From positions 1 through 64,000 of the forward strand of contig JAHLEH010000010.1 in NCBI GenBank assembly GCA_018883545.1: a DNA stretch of 64,000 bases. Reading direction: 5' to 3'. The notes under the pieces are model-generated. The model was not told where the DNA came from. It made no database searches and saw only the letters and a program-made list of their open reading frames with translations. A program made the translations under genes and the position numbers. This document shows, in pieces, positions 26,470 through 35,447 of this stretch. Source of the DNA: Marixanthotalea marina. GTDB lineage: Bacteria > Bacteroidota > Bacteroidia > Flavobacteriales > Flavobacteriaceae. Position 1 is the first letter of the stretch. Each line of letters starts with the position of its first letter.

Positions 26470-29091
26470 ATGATTCAGAAAGGTGTAGAAGCAGAAAGAT
26501 TAAAAGTTCCAGATACGTATAGAAATTGGAAAATGTGGGGACCTTATTTGGCTGAAAGGCAATGGGGCACCGTTAGGGAAGATTATAGCGAACATGGTAC
26601 GTCTTGGGAATTTGTAGACCATGAAAAAGCCAGAAGCAATGCCTATCGTTGGGGTGAAGAAGGCATTGGTGGTTTTTGCGATTCTCGCGAGATATTGTGC
26701 TTGGCGCCTGCTTTTTGGAATGGTAAGGACGCCATTTTAAAAGAACGTTTGTTTGGGTTAACCAACAATCAGGGCAATCATGGGGAGGACGTTAAGGAAC
26801 TCTATTTCCATTTAGTATCTTCGCCTACGCATTCCTACTGTAAATATTTATATAAATACACTCAAAATGCTTTTCCGTATGGTGATTTGGTGCATGGTAA
26901 TCATCGGGGCCGTGACCAATTTGAGTACGAGCTTTTAGATACGGGAGCCTTTAAAAACAATGCTTATTTTGATTGTTATATTGAATATGCCAAGGCAGAT
27001 GTTAGTGATATTTTAATGAAGGTTACCGTGGTGAATCGTGGTAATAAAACGGCTGATGTCCATGTGTTGCCACATTTGTGGTTTCGAAATTTTTGGAAGC
27101 ACAACAAACGGTTTAAACGTCCAACTATAAAAGCCCTAGACGATAATAGTGCTCAATCCAGAAGCGTCAGAAATGGTAGGTATTATTTTTATAACTATGG
27201 CGGAGAACAGCTTTTTTGCGATAATGAAACCAATAATAAGCGTATTTATAATTTCCCTAATGATGTAGATTATGTTAAAGATGGTATTAATGATTATGTT
27301 GTGAATGGAGAACCAACGGTAAATCCAGAAAAAAAAGGTTCAAAGGTTGCCATTTGGCATAAACTAAAGCTTAAAAAAGGTGAAGAAAAAACCATAAGGG
27401 TGCGGCTCAGTAAGTCGAAATTGAAAGACCCTTGGCAAGATTTTGATTCTATTTTTAATCTTAGAAAAGAAGAATGTGAGGCATTTTATGCTGAAACCAT
27501 TAAAAATGATTTGCCAGACACACATCAAGCCATAGCGAAAAGTGCTTTCTCTGGCCTTTTATGGACCAAGCAGTTTTATTATTACGATGTGTTTAAGTGG
27601 TTGTTTGGTGGCCCAGGAGAGGCTAAGCCAAATCGCCAAAACCTAAGGAACTATAGTTGGCAACACCTTACAAACAGACATGTTATTTCCATGCCTGATA
27701 AATGGGAATATCCGTGGTATGCAGCGTGGGATTTAGCTTTCCATATGGCATCTTTTGTAGAAGTTGATCCGTATTTTGCAAAAGAGCAGTTGTTGTTGGT
27801 GCTTCAGGAAAGTTACATGCATCCTAATGGACAAATTCCAGCTTACGAATGGAATTTTAGCGATGTGAATCCGCCAGTACACTCTTGGGCTGTTTGGCAT
27901 GTGTACAATACAGACAAGGAGCGCACTGGTAAAGGCGACCATAATTTTTTGGAAAAATCCTTTCAAAAATTGCTCATCAATTTTACATGGTGGGTAAACC
28001 AAAAGGATAAAAGCGGTACCGATTTGTTTGAAGGGGGCTTTTTGGGATTGGATAATATTGGGGTGTTCGACCGTAATTACATGCCACCGGGCATCACAAG
28101 AATGCAGCAGGCCGATGCCACCAGTTGGATGGCCATGTTTACGCTCAATATGTTGCGCATGTCTTTGGAATTGGCTACTAAGAACAATATGTATGAAGAA
28201 GCTGCTGCAAAGTTTTTCAGGCATTTTTTAAATATTGCTTGGGCGATGCACCACATAGGCAAGAAAGATATTTCGCTTTGGGACGATGAGGACAATTTTT
28301 ATTACGATGTGGTAGAGATGTCCAATGGCACGACCAATCGCTTAAAAGTGCGTTCTTTGGTTGGTGTTATACCTATGTTTGCCGTAGAAATCATGCACGA
28401 AGATCTTTTTGAAGAGCTAAAGGAATTTAGAATTAGGGCTAACGAAATTATAAGAACACGTCCAGATTTAGCTTCCCTTATTTCCAATCTGGACGATACC
28501 AATGCCGAAGGTAATTATATGTTTTCTATCATGCGTGGGTTCAGGTTAGAACATCTGTTAAAACGTCTATTGGACGAAAATGAGTTTTTGTCAGATTATG
28601 GTATTCGTTCGCTATCCAAGTATCACGAAAAGCATCCGTTTGTGTTTGAACACTATGGGCGCCATCAAATTCAATACGAACCAGGAGAGAGCCGTTCCAA
28701 TATGTTTGGGGGGAATTCCAATTGGCGTGGGCCCATTTGGATGCCCATCAATTACATGATTATCCAATCGTTACGAAAATATTATACCTTTTATGGCGAT
28801 GCGTATACCTATGAGTTTCCTACAGGGTCTGGCAATAAACTTAACTTAAAACAGATAGCCAACGAATTGACCAAAAGACTTATCAAGCTTTTTGAGGTGA
28901 ATTCTGATGGAAAATTCCAATATCATGCCGATGACCCAGACCATGTGTTCTCAAAAGATAAGCATTTTAAAGATTTGCATTTGTTTTACGAGTTTTTTGA
29001 TGGTGATACAGGCAAAGGCTTAGGGGCGTCACACCAAACAGGGTGGACAGCCCTAATCGCCAATTTGATTATGGAGATGGATGCTAGTTAA
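26470..29091 (+). CDS. MGH1-like / GH63-family glycoside hydrolase
   Basis: 873 residues without a signal peptide, so cytoplasmic. The sequence is collinear with Bacteroidota proteins carrying an MGH1-like (alpha/alpha)6 glycoside hydrolase domain related to GH63 mannosyl-oligosaccharide glucosidase. An N-terminal beta-sandwich (about 1-330) is followed by the barrel. Barrel landmarks include W-D-L-A-F-H (near 425), G-Q-I-P-A-Y-E-W-N-F-S-D (near 455) with acidic residues in the likely active site, and G-P-I-W-M-P-I-N-Y near 750. Likely activity is on alpha-glucosides such as trehalose-like or glucosylglycerate substrates; the substrate cannot be fixed. It is monogenic, followed by a short repeat unit. 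Confidence 0.85.
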   Translation: MIQKGVEAERLKVPDTYRNWKMWGPYLAERQWGTVREDYSEHGTSWEFVDHEKARSNAYRWGEEGIGGFCDSREILCLAPAFWNGKDAILKERLFGLTNNQGNHGEDVKELYFHLVSSPTHSYCKYLYKYTQNAFPYGDLVHGNHRGRDQFEYELLDTGAFKNNAYFDCYIEYAKADVSDILMKVTVVNRGNKTADVHVLPHLWFRNFWKHNKRFKRPTIKALDDNSAQSRSVRNGRYYFYNYGGEQLFCDNETNNKRIYNFPNDVDYVKDGINDYVVNGEPTVNPEKKGSKVAIWHKLKLKKGEEKTIRVRLSKSKLKDPWQDFDSIFNLRKEECEAFYAETIKNDLPDTHQAIAKSAFSGLLWTKQFYYYDVFKWLFGGPGEAKPNRQNLRNYSWQHLTNRHVISMPDKWEYPWYAAWDLAFHMASFVEVDPYFAKEQLLLVLQESYMHPNGQIPAYEWNFSDVNPPVHSWAVWHVYNTDKERTGKGDHNFLEKSFQKLLINFTWWVNQKDKSGTDLFEGGFLGLDNIGVFDRNYMPPGITRMQQADATSWMAMFTLNMLRMSLELATKNNMYEEAAAKFFRHFLNIAWAMHHIGKKDISLWDDEDNFYYDVVEMSNGTTNRLKVRSLVGVIPMFAVEIMHEDLFEELKEFRIRANEIIRTRPDLASLISNLDDTNAEGNYMFSIMRGFRLEHLLKRLLDENEFLSDYGIRSLSKYHEKHPFVFEHYGRHQIQYEPGESRSNMFGGNSNWRGPIWMPINYMIIQSLRKYYTFYGDAYTYEFPTGSGNKLNLKQIANELTKRLIKLFEVNSDGKFQYHADDPDHVFSKDKHFKDLHLFYEFFDGDTGKGLGASHQTGWTALIANLIMEMDAS

Positions 29092-29092
29092 A

Positions 29093-29120
29093 CGTCATTG
29101 CGAGGTACGAAGCAATCTCT
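29093..29120. repeat. Half-unit of the GTCATTGCGA dispersed repeat
   Basis: Begins CGTCATTGCGAGG and includes GCAATCTCT, with a five-base dyad attgc/gcaat (29097-29101, 29112-29116). The same opening motif recurs at 47269 and 55537. It starts two bases after the glycosidase stop codon. Confidence 0.7.
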
Positions 29121-29181
29121 CAATTAAGAACATAATATTAAAATATTTTACCAACTTTGTTGTAAATAAAAAAACGATTTT

Positions 29182-29409
29182 ATGAGCAAAACAAAATTGA
29201 CAATAAACAGTAACGGATCTGTTAGGGTAGAAGGTGATTTTGAAATAGTAGATAGTCAAGGCAATGCCTATGGTTTGCAAGGTAGGACCGTGTTGGGTAT
29301 TTGCCGTTGTGGGCGCTCTGAAAACAAACCTTTCTGTGATGGTTCACACCGTAACCATTTTGAGCACGATGCCAAAGCGTTTGACTTACCACCTTTGAAG
29401 AAAAGCTAA
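29182..29409 (+). CDS. CDGSH iron-sulfur domain protein
   Basis: 75 residues. The CDGSH signature C-x-C-x2-S-x3-P-x-C-D-G-S-H is complete, giving ligands Cys41, Cys43, Cys52 and His56 for a redox-active [2Fe-2S] cluster. No membrane segment is present, so it is a soluble mitoNEET-type homologue. The role is probably redox or Fe-S transfer. It precedes a pseudouridine synthase gene at short distance, possibly in one transcript. Confidence 0.93.
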   Translation: MSKTKLTINSNGSVRVEGDFEIVDSQGNAYGLQGRTVLGICRCGRSENKPFCDGSHRNHFEHDAKAFDLPPLKKS

Positions 29410-29433
29410 AAAAATATTTTGGCTAAATTCAGT

Positions 29434-30021
29434 ATGGATTCAACCGGAAATTTTCACCAACATTTTATCATCTACAAACCCTACGGGTATTTAAGTCAGT
29501 TTACCAGTAATGCCAAAAAGCAACAGAATAAGCGTTTTTTAGGCGATTTGGGCAACTTTCCAGAGGGTATTATGTCCATTGGCCGATTGGATGAAAAATC
29601 GGAAGGCTTGTTGCTGTTGACCACAGATGGCAAAATGAGCGATTATGTGAACAGCCGAAAAGTAGAAAAAGAGTATTATACACTGGTGGATGGTGATATT
29701 TCCTTAGAAGCAGTAAAACAGATGTCTGAAGGGGTGGAGATTGGCTTTAACGGTAAAAAGTACCAAACAAAACCTTGTAAAGTTTCTAGGTTGGAAAATG
29801 AACCCAATTTGCCTGAACGCTCTAAGAAAGTACGTGACGCGAGACATGGGCCAACATCGTGGATTTCAATAACACTTAAAGAAGGTAAGTTTCGGCAGGT
29901 GCGAAAAATGACCTCTGCCGTAGGTTTCCCAACTTTGAGGCTGGTACGTGTAAGGGTTGGAAACATTCATTTAAATGACATGGACGTGGGTGAAGTGCTT
30001 CCTGTTAAAAGTTTTTTCTAA
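29434..30021 (+). CDS. RsuA/RluE-type pseudouridine synthase
   Basis: Started at ATG 29434 (195 residues); an in-frame TTG at 29419 would add five residues. It is a short, S4-less member of the RsuA/RluB/E/F group: K-P-Y-G-Y-L-S-Q-F near the N-terminus, the catalytic-Asp motif G-R-L-D-x-x-S-E-G-L-L-L-L-T-T-D-G, and the C-terminal K-x-G-K-F-R-Q-V-R-K-M. It isomerises a uridine in rRNA, most likely 23S (RluE-like), to pseudouridine. The exact site is inferred from family length. It is ten bases or more from the CDGSH gene and could be co-transcribed. Confidence 0.9.
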   Translation: MDSTGNFHQHFIIYKPYGYLSQFTSNAKKQQNKRFLGDLGNFPEGIMSIGRLDEKSEGLLLLTTDGKMSDYVNSRKVEKEYYTLVDGDISLEAVKQMSEGVEIGFNGKKYQTKPCKVSRLENEPNLPERSKKVRDARHGPTSWISITLKEGKFRQVRKMTSAVGFPTLRLVRVRVGNIHLNDMDVGEVLPVKSFF

Positions 30022-30037
30022 TGCTTAAATATTCATT

Positions 30038-30673
30038 CTAATCGTCTATTTTTTCAAGTTCCTTATAGTTTCTGTTGAGGCGTTTTAAAAGCAGTCCGTA
30101 AATTAATTTGTAAAACAGCCAAAAAAGAAGTATAAGAAGAGCGGAAAACCCGAAAAGGATTAAATACATTATGGTCATTTCAGTAGGTCCAAAATTGGCA
30201 ATGTTTTTAACTGTTTCGGGGTCGTTGTGCAGTGCATAATAAAATCCAAAAAATAAGGAAAAACCAAATACTATTAAATTATAAAGCACATAATATTTAA
30301 TTACTTTGCGGGTGTTTATAATGTTTTCCATCAGTTTTTTAGCACTGTCGGTAACCGAAATGGCTTTGTACGATCTGAAAAGTAAATAAATAAAGAGTAT
30401 GGTAATGCCAAAGCTTAAAATGGTCATGACAGTGAAAAGATGTTCGCTATCGTAAATTTTGTCCAGCCTTTCTTTGTAATTATCCGAACAGATATAAGGT
30501 ATAAAACTTACTATAATCCAAAATACAAGTTCTGCAATGCTAATGTAAAACAAAGTCTTTGCGATGGAAGATGACTTTTTGTGCAACATCGGGTAAATGT
30601 CTTTGGCTGACAGTTTCCTTTGGTTTGGGTCGTCTTTATTCCAGCTTTTCTTTAATATGTCTAATCCATCCAT
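30038..30673 (-). CDS. Four-helix membrane protein coupled to the ECF sigma factor
   Basis: 211 residues: a cytoplasmic N-terminus (about 1-38, with the basic/acidic W-N-K-D-D-P-N-Q-R-K segment), then TM helices at about 40-62, 78-100, 120-145 and 168-192, and a charged C-terminus. It starts five bases after the sigma-factor stop, so it is co-transcribed. The position fits an anti-sigma factor, but no zinc-binding anti-sigma motif (H-x3-C-x2-C) or FecR domain is visible. I do not recognise a named family. Confidence 0.78.
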   Translation of the reverse strand: MDGLDILKKSWNKDDPNQRKLSAKDIYPMLHKKSSSIAKTLFYISIAELVFWIIVSFIPYICSDNYKERLDKIYDSEHLFTVMTILSFGITILFIYLLFRSYKAISVTDSAKKLMENIINTRKVIKYYVLYNLIVFGFSLFFGFYYALHNDPETVKNIANFGPTEMTIMYLILFGFSALLILLFWLFYKLIYGLLLKRLNRNYKELEKIDD

Positions 30674-30678
30674 AATAA

Positions 30679-31173
30679 TTAAGGATTTAGCAGGGTTTTA
30701 AGTTTCGTTTTAATACGATTCATTTTCACACGGGCATTTACTTCGCTTATTCCCAATGTTTCGCTTATTTCTCTATAATCTTTGTCCTCTAAATACAAAA
30801 ACACCAAGGCCTTTTCAATATCGTTAAGTTTGTGAATGGCTTTGTAAAGTGTTTTGAGTTGTTGTTCTTCGGTGTCGTCATACTCATCAGCTTTTATCTT
30901 AAATTCAACACCTTCAAAATCTTGTGTGGTAACCCTTCGTTTCGATTTTCTGTAAAGCGTAATGGCAGTGTTCAAACCAACCCGGTACATCCAAGTGCTG
31001 AATTTAGAATCGCCTCTAAATTTTGGATAAGCTTTCCAAAGTTGGATGGTGATTTCCTGAAACAAATCGTTATGGGCATCGTAATTATCCGTATAAAGTC
31101 TGCACACTTTATGGATAATATTTTGATGCTTTTCCAGCAATTCAACAAAGTTATTTTCTAGTTCTTTATTCAA
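30679..31173 (-). CDS. ECF-type sigma-70 family RNA polymerase sigma factor
   Basis: 164 residues starting at TTG. Region 2 spans about 20-85 (D-A-H-N-D-L-F-Q-E-I-T-I-Q-L-W-K-A-Y, then F-S-T-W-M-Y-R-V-G-L-N-T-A). Region 4 covers about 108-160 and has the helix-turn-helix D-Y-R-E-I-S-E-T-L-G-I-S-E-V-N-A-R-V-K-M-N-R. Regions 1 and 3 are missing, as in ECF sigmas. It directs RNA polymerase to a dedicated stress or envelope promoter set, probably gated by the membrane protein encoded just downstream. Confidence 0.93.
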   Translation of the reverse strand: MNKELENNFVELLEKHQNIIHKVCRLYTDNYDAHNDLFQEITIQLWKAYPKFRGDSKFSTWMYRVGLNTAITLYRKSKRRVTTQDFEGVEFKIKADEYDDTEEQQLKTLYKAIHKLNDIEKALVFLYLEDKDYREISETLGISEVNARVKMNRIKTKLKTLLNP

Positions 31174-31623
31174 TGTTTTGGCTTGGTTACTTAGTATGTA
31201 GTTAAAACAAAATAAATGTTACAAAAGCTGAAGATTTAAAAATAGAATTTTAAAGATTTTTGGTTTGAAATTGCTGCTAATTGGGATTTGGAAGTTAATT
31301 TTTGCTATTATTAAATAATAACTTCAGGTAGTTTATTTAAAATATTGGTAATTAATATTTTAAATATGTATTATAGAAAATATCTATAATGCTTTTTTAG
31401 CTGTTTTTAAGTGCTTTAAACTGAAGTTTATTGGCTAATATATAAAAAAATAATTTATAGCTTACAATTGAAAAAGTATTGAGAAAAAACACTTGGGTTT
31501 TGTGCCGAAAATGGTTTTGAAATTTCAATTCGTCACCCCTATTTTACAGTTCGGTTAGTATTAATTTTTGATGCTTGGTTTTAGTTTCAATTTTGTTCTA
31601 TCAAAAAACAAACAGTTAAAATC
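31174..31623. other. 450-base intergenic region upstream of the ECF operon and the TonB receptor
   Basis: No credible coding sequence. Bases 31174 to about 31500 are AT-rich with no strong hairpin. The right-hand part carries the candidate LytTR half-sites and promoter of the receptor described separately. Divergent promoters of the sigma gene must lie in the left part but no exact TAnnTTTG box was found there. Confidence 0.6.
31525..31595 (+). promoter_or_regulatory. Candidate LytTR-controlled promoter of the TonB receptor
   Basis: Half-sites TCAATTCGT (31525-31533) and ACAGTTCGG (31546-31554) are 12 bp apart. The second fits the LytTR/AgrA 9-mer pattern [TA][AC][CA]GTTN[AG][TG] exactly; the first misses one position. 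A -7-like box CAATTTTG (31588-31595, one mismatch to TAnnTTTG) follows after 33 bp. A TTTTTG -33-like element (31565-31570) sits 17 bp before it. The layout repeats that at 40141-40211. Confidence 0.5.
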
Positions 31624-33774
31624 ATGCAAAAAATCATCTTCCTATTCATCTTATTTTTTAGTATCAATTTTTATGCACAACAAACCATTAATGGAAATAT
31701 TTTCGATTCAAAGAACAATCCAATCGCAGGTGCTAATATTTATTTAGAGGGTACTTATGATGGTGTGACCTCTAGTGAAAATGGGAATTTCGAATTCACC
31801 ACATCAGAAACAGGAACCCAAACATTAATTATTTCATTTTTATCGTTTGAAACGTTTCGACTGGTTGCCGATATTTCCAAAATGAATAACTTAAACATAA
31901 AACTGAAAGACGATGTAAGTTCATTGGATGCCGTGGTACTATCCGCCGGAACGTTTCAAGCGGGCGATAATAGTAAAGTGAATGTTTTAAAACCTTTAGA
32001 TGTGGTTACCACCGCTAGTGCTTTGGGCGATTTTGTGGGGGCTCTGCAAACCTTGCCAGGTACAACCACAGTGGCTGAAGATGGACGATTGTTTGTGCGT
32101 GGCGGTGAGGCTGAGGAAACACAAATTTTTATTGACGGCATTCGCGTATTTACACCATATACACCCACAACCAACAATGCGCCAACACGAGGTCGCTATT
32201 CACCTTTTTTGTTTGATGGGATTACCTTCTCTACGGGAGGTTACTCAGCGGAATATGGTCAGGCATTGTCCAGCGTTTTGTTGTTAAATACCATAGATGA
32301 ACCAGCGCAAGAAGAAACCGATATAGGTGTTATGGGGCTTGGTGCCAGTTTAGGAAACACTCAAAAATGGGACAATACCTCGCTTAGTTTTAATGCTTCC
32401 TATATCAATTTAGCGCTATATAATGCCATTTTCAGCAATAGAAATAATTGGATAAAACCTTTTGAAACCGTTTCTGGCGAATCTGTTTTTAGGCAAAGAA
32501 CCAATAATGGACTATTTAAACTCTACGGCGCTTTTGATGCCTCTAATTTTGAATTGACTCAAGAAAACATTAACAGCCCTGAGGATGTAAAATTTAAATT
32601 GAACAACAACAACTTTTATTTAAACGGGTCTTATCAAGGTGTATTGGATGATAATTGGACTGCTTTCGGTGGATTAAGCTATACTTATGCCAAAAACGCT
32701 ATGGGTATTGATGATAGAAACATCAAGGACACCGAAAATTCCATGCATGCCAAACTGAAATTTAAAAATAGAATCAGCAACCGCTTTAAACTCTATTTTG
32801 GTGGTGAGTATTTTGCAACCGATTTTAATGAGAACTACAAAGATTTATCGGTTACAAATACGGATTATGGCTTCAACAACAATATTGCTGGAGCTTTTGT
32901 TGAGGCCGATATTTTCTTATCGAAAAACTTGGCTTTCAAAGCAGGGTTGCGTTCGGAATACACTGCCATTTTTGATAAAATAACAACGTCCCCTCGTTTG
33001 TCTTTGGCTTATAAAACGTCGGCTAAAAGTCAGTTATCTTTAGCTTATGGCGACTTTTACCAAAATCCGAACAGTGATGTATTGAAGTTTACACAAGATT
33101 TGAAACCACAGGCTACCAGCCACTATATTTTAAATTACCAATACAACAATGAAGGCCAATTGTTTAGAGTGGAAGCTTATTATAAAGATTATAGAAACTT
33201 GGTAAAATACAGTGGTGAATTTCCGTCATTCAATAGTGATTTTAACAGTAATGGCTATGGCTTTGCCCAAGGAATTGATTTCTTTTGGCGCGATAGTAAA
33301 ACCATTTCCAATTTCGATTATTGGGTGAGCTATTCCTATTTGGATACAAAACGCGATTTTAAAAATTACCCAACCGAAAGCAGACCGAATTTTGCGAACA
33401 CTCATAACCTGTCTGTGGTTGGTAAATATTGGGTGGACAAATTAAGAAGTCAAGTAGGTTTTAGCTATGCGTTTGCTTCGGGTCGACCTTATACAAACCC
33501 TAATATGGCTGGTTTTTTAAATGAAAAAACCAAGGCATACAATAATCTAAGCTTGAACTGGGCCTATTTAATAACTGACCAAAAAATACTGTATTTCTCA
33601 GTGAATAATGTTTTGGGGTTTAAGAATATTAATGGTTACGAATATGCCAATATGCCCACCAATGGTGTTTACGAGCGTACGGCTTTAAGACCTGCGACGG
33701 ATCAATTCTTTTTTGTTGGTTTCTTCTGGACCATTAGCGATGATAAGAAAAGCAATCAATTAAATAATTTATAA
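31624..33774 (+). CDS. TonB-dependent receptor with carboxypeptidase-like N-domain
   Basis: 716 residues. Signal peptide about 1-19 (F-Y-A-Q end), CarboxypepD_reg-like domain about 20-100 (I-N-G-N-I-F-D-S-K-N-N-P-I-A-G-A-N-I-Y), a plug domain about 115-225 (T-L-P-G-T-T-T-V-A-E-D-G-R-L-F-V-R-G-G), then a beta-barrel to the C-terminus. It is shorter than SusC proteins (~1000 residues) and there is no SusD neighbour, so a small ligand (metal chelate, vitamin or oligosaccharide) is more likely than a large glycan. The end abuts the AraC gene with no spacer. Regulation may involve the LytTR system (see promoter). Confidence 0.9.
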   Translation: MQKIIFLFILFFSINFYAQQTINGNIFDSKNNPIAGANIYLEGTYDGVTSSENGNFEFTTSETGTQTLIISFLSFETFRLVADISKMNNLNIKLKDDVSSLDAVVLSAGTFQAGDNSKVNVLKPLDVVTTASALGDFVGALQTLPGTTTVAEDGRLFVRGGEAEETQIFIDGIRVFTPYTPTTNNAPTRGRYSPFLFDGITFSTGGYSAEYGQALSSVLLLNTIDEPAQEETDIGVMGLGASLGNTQKWDNTSLSFNASYINLALYNAIFSNRNNWIKPFETVSGESVFRQRTNNGLFKLYGAFDASNFELTQENINSPEDVKFKLNNNNFYLNGSYQGVLDDNWTAFGGLSYTYAKNAMGIDDRNIKDTENSMHAKLKFKNRISNRFKLYFGGEYFATDFNENYKDLSVTNTDYGFNNNIAGAFVEADIFLSKNLAFKAGLRSEYTAIFDKITTSPRLSLAYKTSAKSQLSLAYGDFYQNPNSDVLKFTQDLKPQATSHYILNYQYNNEGQLFRVEAYYKDYRNLVKYSGEFPSFNSDFNSNGYGFAQGIDFFWRDSKTISNFDYWVSYSYLDTKRDFKNYPTESRPNFANTHNLSVVGKYWVDKLRSQVGFSYAFASGRPYTNPNMAGFLNEKTKAYNNLSLNWAYLITDQKILYFSVNNVLGFKNINGYEYANMPTNGVYERTALRPATDQFFFVGFFWTISDDKKSNQLNNL

Positions 33775-34665
33775 TTAACTGGCAACCGCTCTGCCAAATC
33801 CAACTGTTTCTCGGTAAACTTGTGGTGATACTTGGGCATTTTTTTTGAAAAAGCGACTGAAATAATAAGGGTCTTCATAGCCCAATTCAAAAGCGATTTC
33901 TTTCACGCTTTTGTTGGTAAGGTATAGTTCTCGTTTTGCTTCAATAATAATGCGTTCTGAAATTAAATCAGTAAGTGTTTTATCAAAATAATCCTTTGTT
34001 AATTTCCCCAACGATTTTGTGCTAATAGTGAGCATTTCGGCATATTCGCTGGCTGTATGCTTGGTTTTGTAATGGATATTGATGTAATCTTTTAACTTTT
34101 GAAGGATAAAAGGTTCATTGTTTTCATCGACAGATTCCTGAACTTTTTGTACTTCAGTGTCAACACTATTTTTTAGTCTTGATGCCGTTATCAAAAATAT
34201 TTTCAAATAAGAAATCAACAATTCGTATTGAGCCAACTCGGGGTTTTGCATTTCCTCGCGCATTTGCTGTGTTAATAGCTCGAATTTGTTGCTGGTTGCT
34301 TTATCTAATTTCAATAAGGGCGGGTCATAAATATTGTTGAAAAGCACACCGTCGCAGGCTACCTCTTTTTGATGCTTAAAAATGCAAAAGAAATCAGGAT
34401 GGAAATTTATAACAACTCCTTTAATTGTATCATTTGGTTTTAAGAGGAAAGGTTGGTGTGGTGAAAACGATAGTAATGTGTTCTCTTGAAAATGGTACTC
34501 ATTAAAATCGGCATTCACCACCCCGCTTCCATCGGTGATCCAAATCAGCGAATAGTGGCTTAAACGCTGAATGCCATCATACAAATCGTTTTCAATCGCT
34601 TGTATTTTAAAGGCGGTTTTGCCCGTTGTAGGGTGTACTAATGTTAATGGGTTGTTGCTAATCAT
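33775..34665 (-). CDS. AraC-family transcriptional regulator
   Basis: 296 residues. An N-terminal cupin-like sensor domain covers about 20-150 (S-H-Y-S-L-I-W-I-T-D-G-S-G ... F-H-P-D-F-F-C). The C-terminal AraC DNA-binding domain covers about 190-290, with second-HTH signature S-V-K-E-I-A-F-E-L-G-Y-E-D-P-Y-Y-F-S-R-F-F-K-K-x-x-x-x-S-P. Eight bases after the NTF2-like gene; its stop is adjacent to the receptor's stop on the other strand. It likely regulates the carboxymuconolactone-decarboxylase-type gene and neighbours through the direct repeat at 36062-36089. Confidence 0.9.
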   Translation of the reverse strand: MISNNPLTLVHPTTGKTAFKIQAIENDLYDGIQRLSHYSLIWITDGSGVVNADFNEYHFQENTLLSFSPHQPFLLKPNDTIKGVVINFHPDFFCIFKHQKEVACDGVLFNNIYDPPLLKLDKATSNKFELLTQQMREEMQNPELAQYELLISYLKIFLITASRLKNSVDTEVQKVQESVDENNEPFILQKLKDYINIHYKTKHTASEYAEMLTISTKSLGKLTKDYFDKTLTDLISERIIIEAKRELYLTNKSVKEIAFELGYEDPYYFSRFFKKNAQVSPQVYRETVGFGRAVAS

Positions 34666-34673
34666 GCCTAAAT

Positions 34674-35093
34674 TTAAGTAAACTTTCTGTCTTCGGTTTC
34701 TATGGCTAAGTCGTTAATACTGGCAAAACGTTTCTGCATGAGTCCATTTTTATCGAATTCCCATAATTCGTTGCCATAGGCTCTAAACCATTCACCGTTT
34801 TCAATTTGGTATTCGTATTCAAACCTTACGGCTATTCGGTTTTCCCTAAAACCCCATAGTTCTTTTTTCAGTTTATAGTTTTTCTCTTTTTTCCATTTTT
34901 CTGTTAGGAATGCTTCAATTTCTTTTCTGCCGTTTATAAATAGTGTTCTATTGCGCCACTCAGAATCTATGGTATACGCTTGGGCTACCTTTTTGGGATC
35001 TTTGCTATTCCAGGCATCTTCTGCCATTTGTACTTTTTGAAGGGCCGTTTCCATGGTAAATGGCGGTAATGGGTATTTTATTTCTGTTTCCAT
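34674..35093 (-). CDS. DUF1348 / NTF2-like protein
   Basis: 139 residues from the internal Met at 35093. A longer ORF from 35135 would overlap the preceding gene and adds non-conserved residues. The SnoaL/NTF2-like cone fold is indicated by [14 protein letters not shown], then D-S-E-W-R-N-R and [12 protein letters not shown], the DUF1348 signature. No catalytic residue can be assigned; such proteins are often small-molecule hydrolases, isomerases or binders. It sits between the zinc-ribbon and AraC genes on the same strand. Confidence 0.87.
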   Translation of the reverse strand: METEIKYPLPPFTMETALQKVQMAEDAWNSKDPKKVAQAYTIDSEWRNRTLFINGRKEIEAFLTEKWKKEKNYKLKKELWGFRENRIAVRFEYEYQIENGEWFRAYGNELWEFDKNGLMQKRFASINDLAIETEDRKFT

Positions 35094-35106
35094 ATTTATA
35101 TTTTTA

Positions 35107-35376
35107 TTAGTTCTCGCAAATTTCGAAACACACATTGCATACGAGTTTTTTTTCTTTATGTAGTTGAATGCCTTTTAGATTTTGTTCAACATAGGATGTA
35201 ATCCAGCCTTTTTTATGTGCTAAATCTTTAAAGGTTTCAGCTTTTATAGCTTTGTGAAAATTGCCGCCATATTCCTGTCTTCCCCAACAATTCGGACAAA
35301 AATTTTCTGGAGCTTGTCGCTTATGCTTATTGGGATTGTTGTTTAAGTAGGCGATGATGTTTTTAACTAAATCCAT
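35107..35376 (-). CDS. Small zinc-ribbon-like protein
   Basis: 89 residues with two Cys pairs, C-P-N-C (27, 30) and C-N-V-C (80, 83), plus a further Cys87 and His residues, fitting a split zinc ribbon around a helical insert. It begins with a helix ([10 protein letters not shown]). No family name recognised. It is 13 bases upstream of the NTF2-like gene start and separated from the upstream CMD-type gene by a terminator, so it may be transcribed from its own promoter or by read-through. Confidence 0.75.
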   Translation of the reverse strand: MDLVKNIIAYLNNNPNKHKRQAPENFCPNCWGRQEYGGNFHKAIKAETFKDLAHKKGWITSYVEQNLKGIQLHKEKKLVCNVCFEICEN

Positions 35377-35400
35377 TGTATGATGGTTTTAAAAGATTTA

Positions 35401-35434
35401 AAAAAGGAAGTGTGCAAAAACAAACTTCCTTTTT
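35401..35434 (-). terminator. Rho-independent terminator after the CMD-family gene
   Basis: An 11-bp stem aaaaaggaagt/acttccttttt with a 12-base loop lies 13 bases past the stop of the carboxymuconolactone-decarboxylase-type gene on the minus strand, with a U-run. It would partly uncouple this gene from the zinc-ribbon gene that follows. Confidence 0.82.
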
Positions 35435-35447
35435 TATTTTGAATAAT

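Noticed and set aside
27733..28224. 163-residue open frame antisense to the glycosidase gene
   Set aside because: No domain or signal features, fully contained within a strong gene on the other strand.
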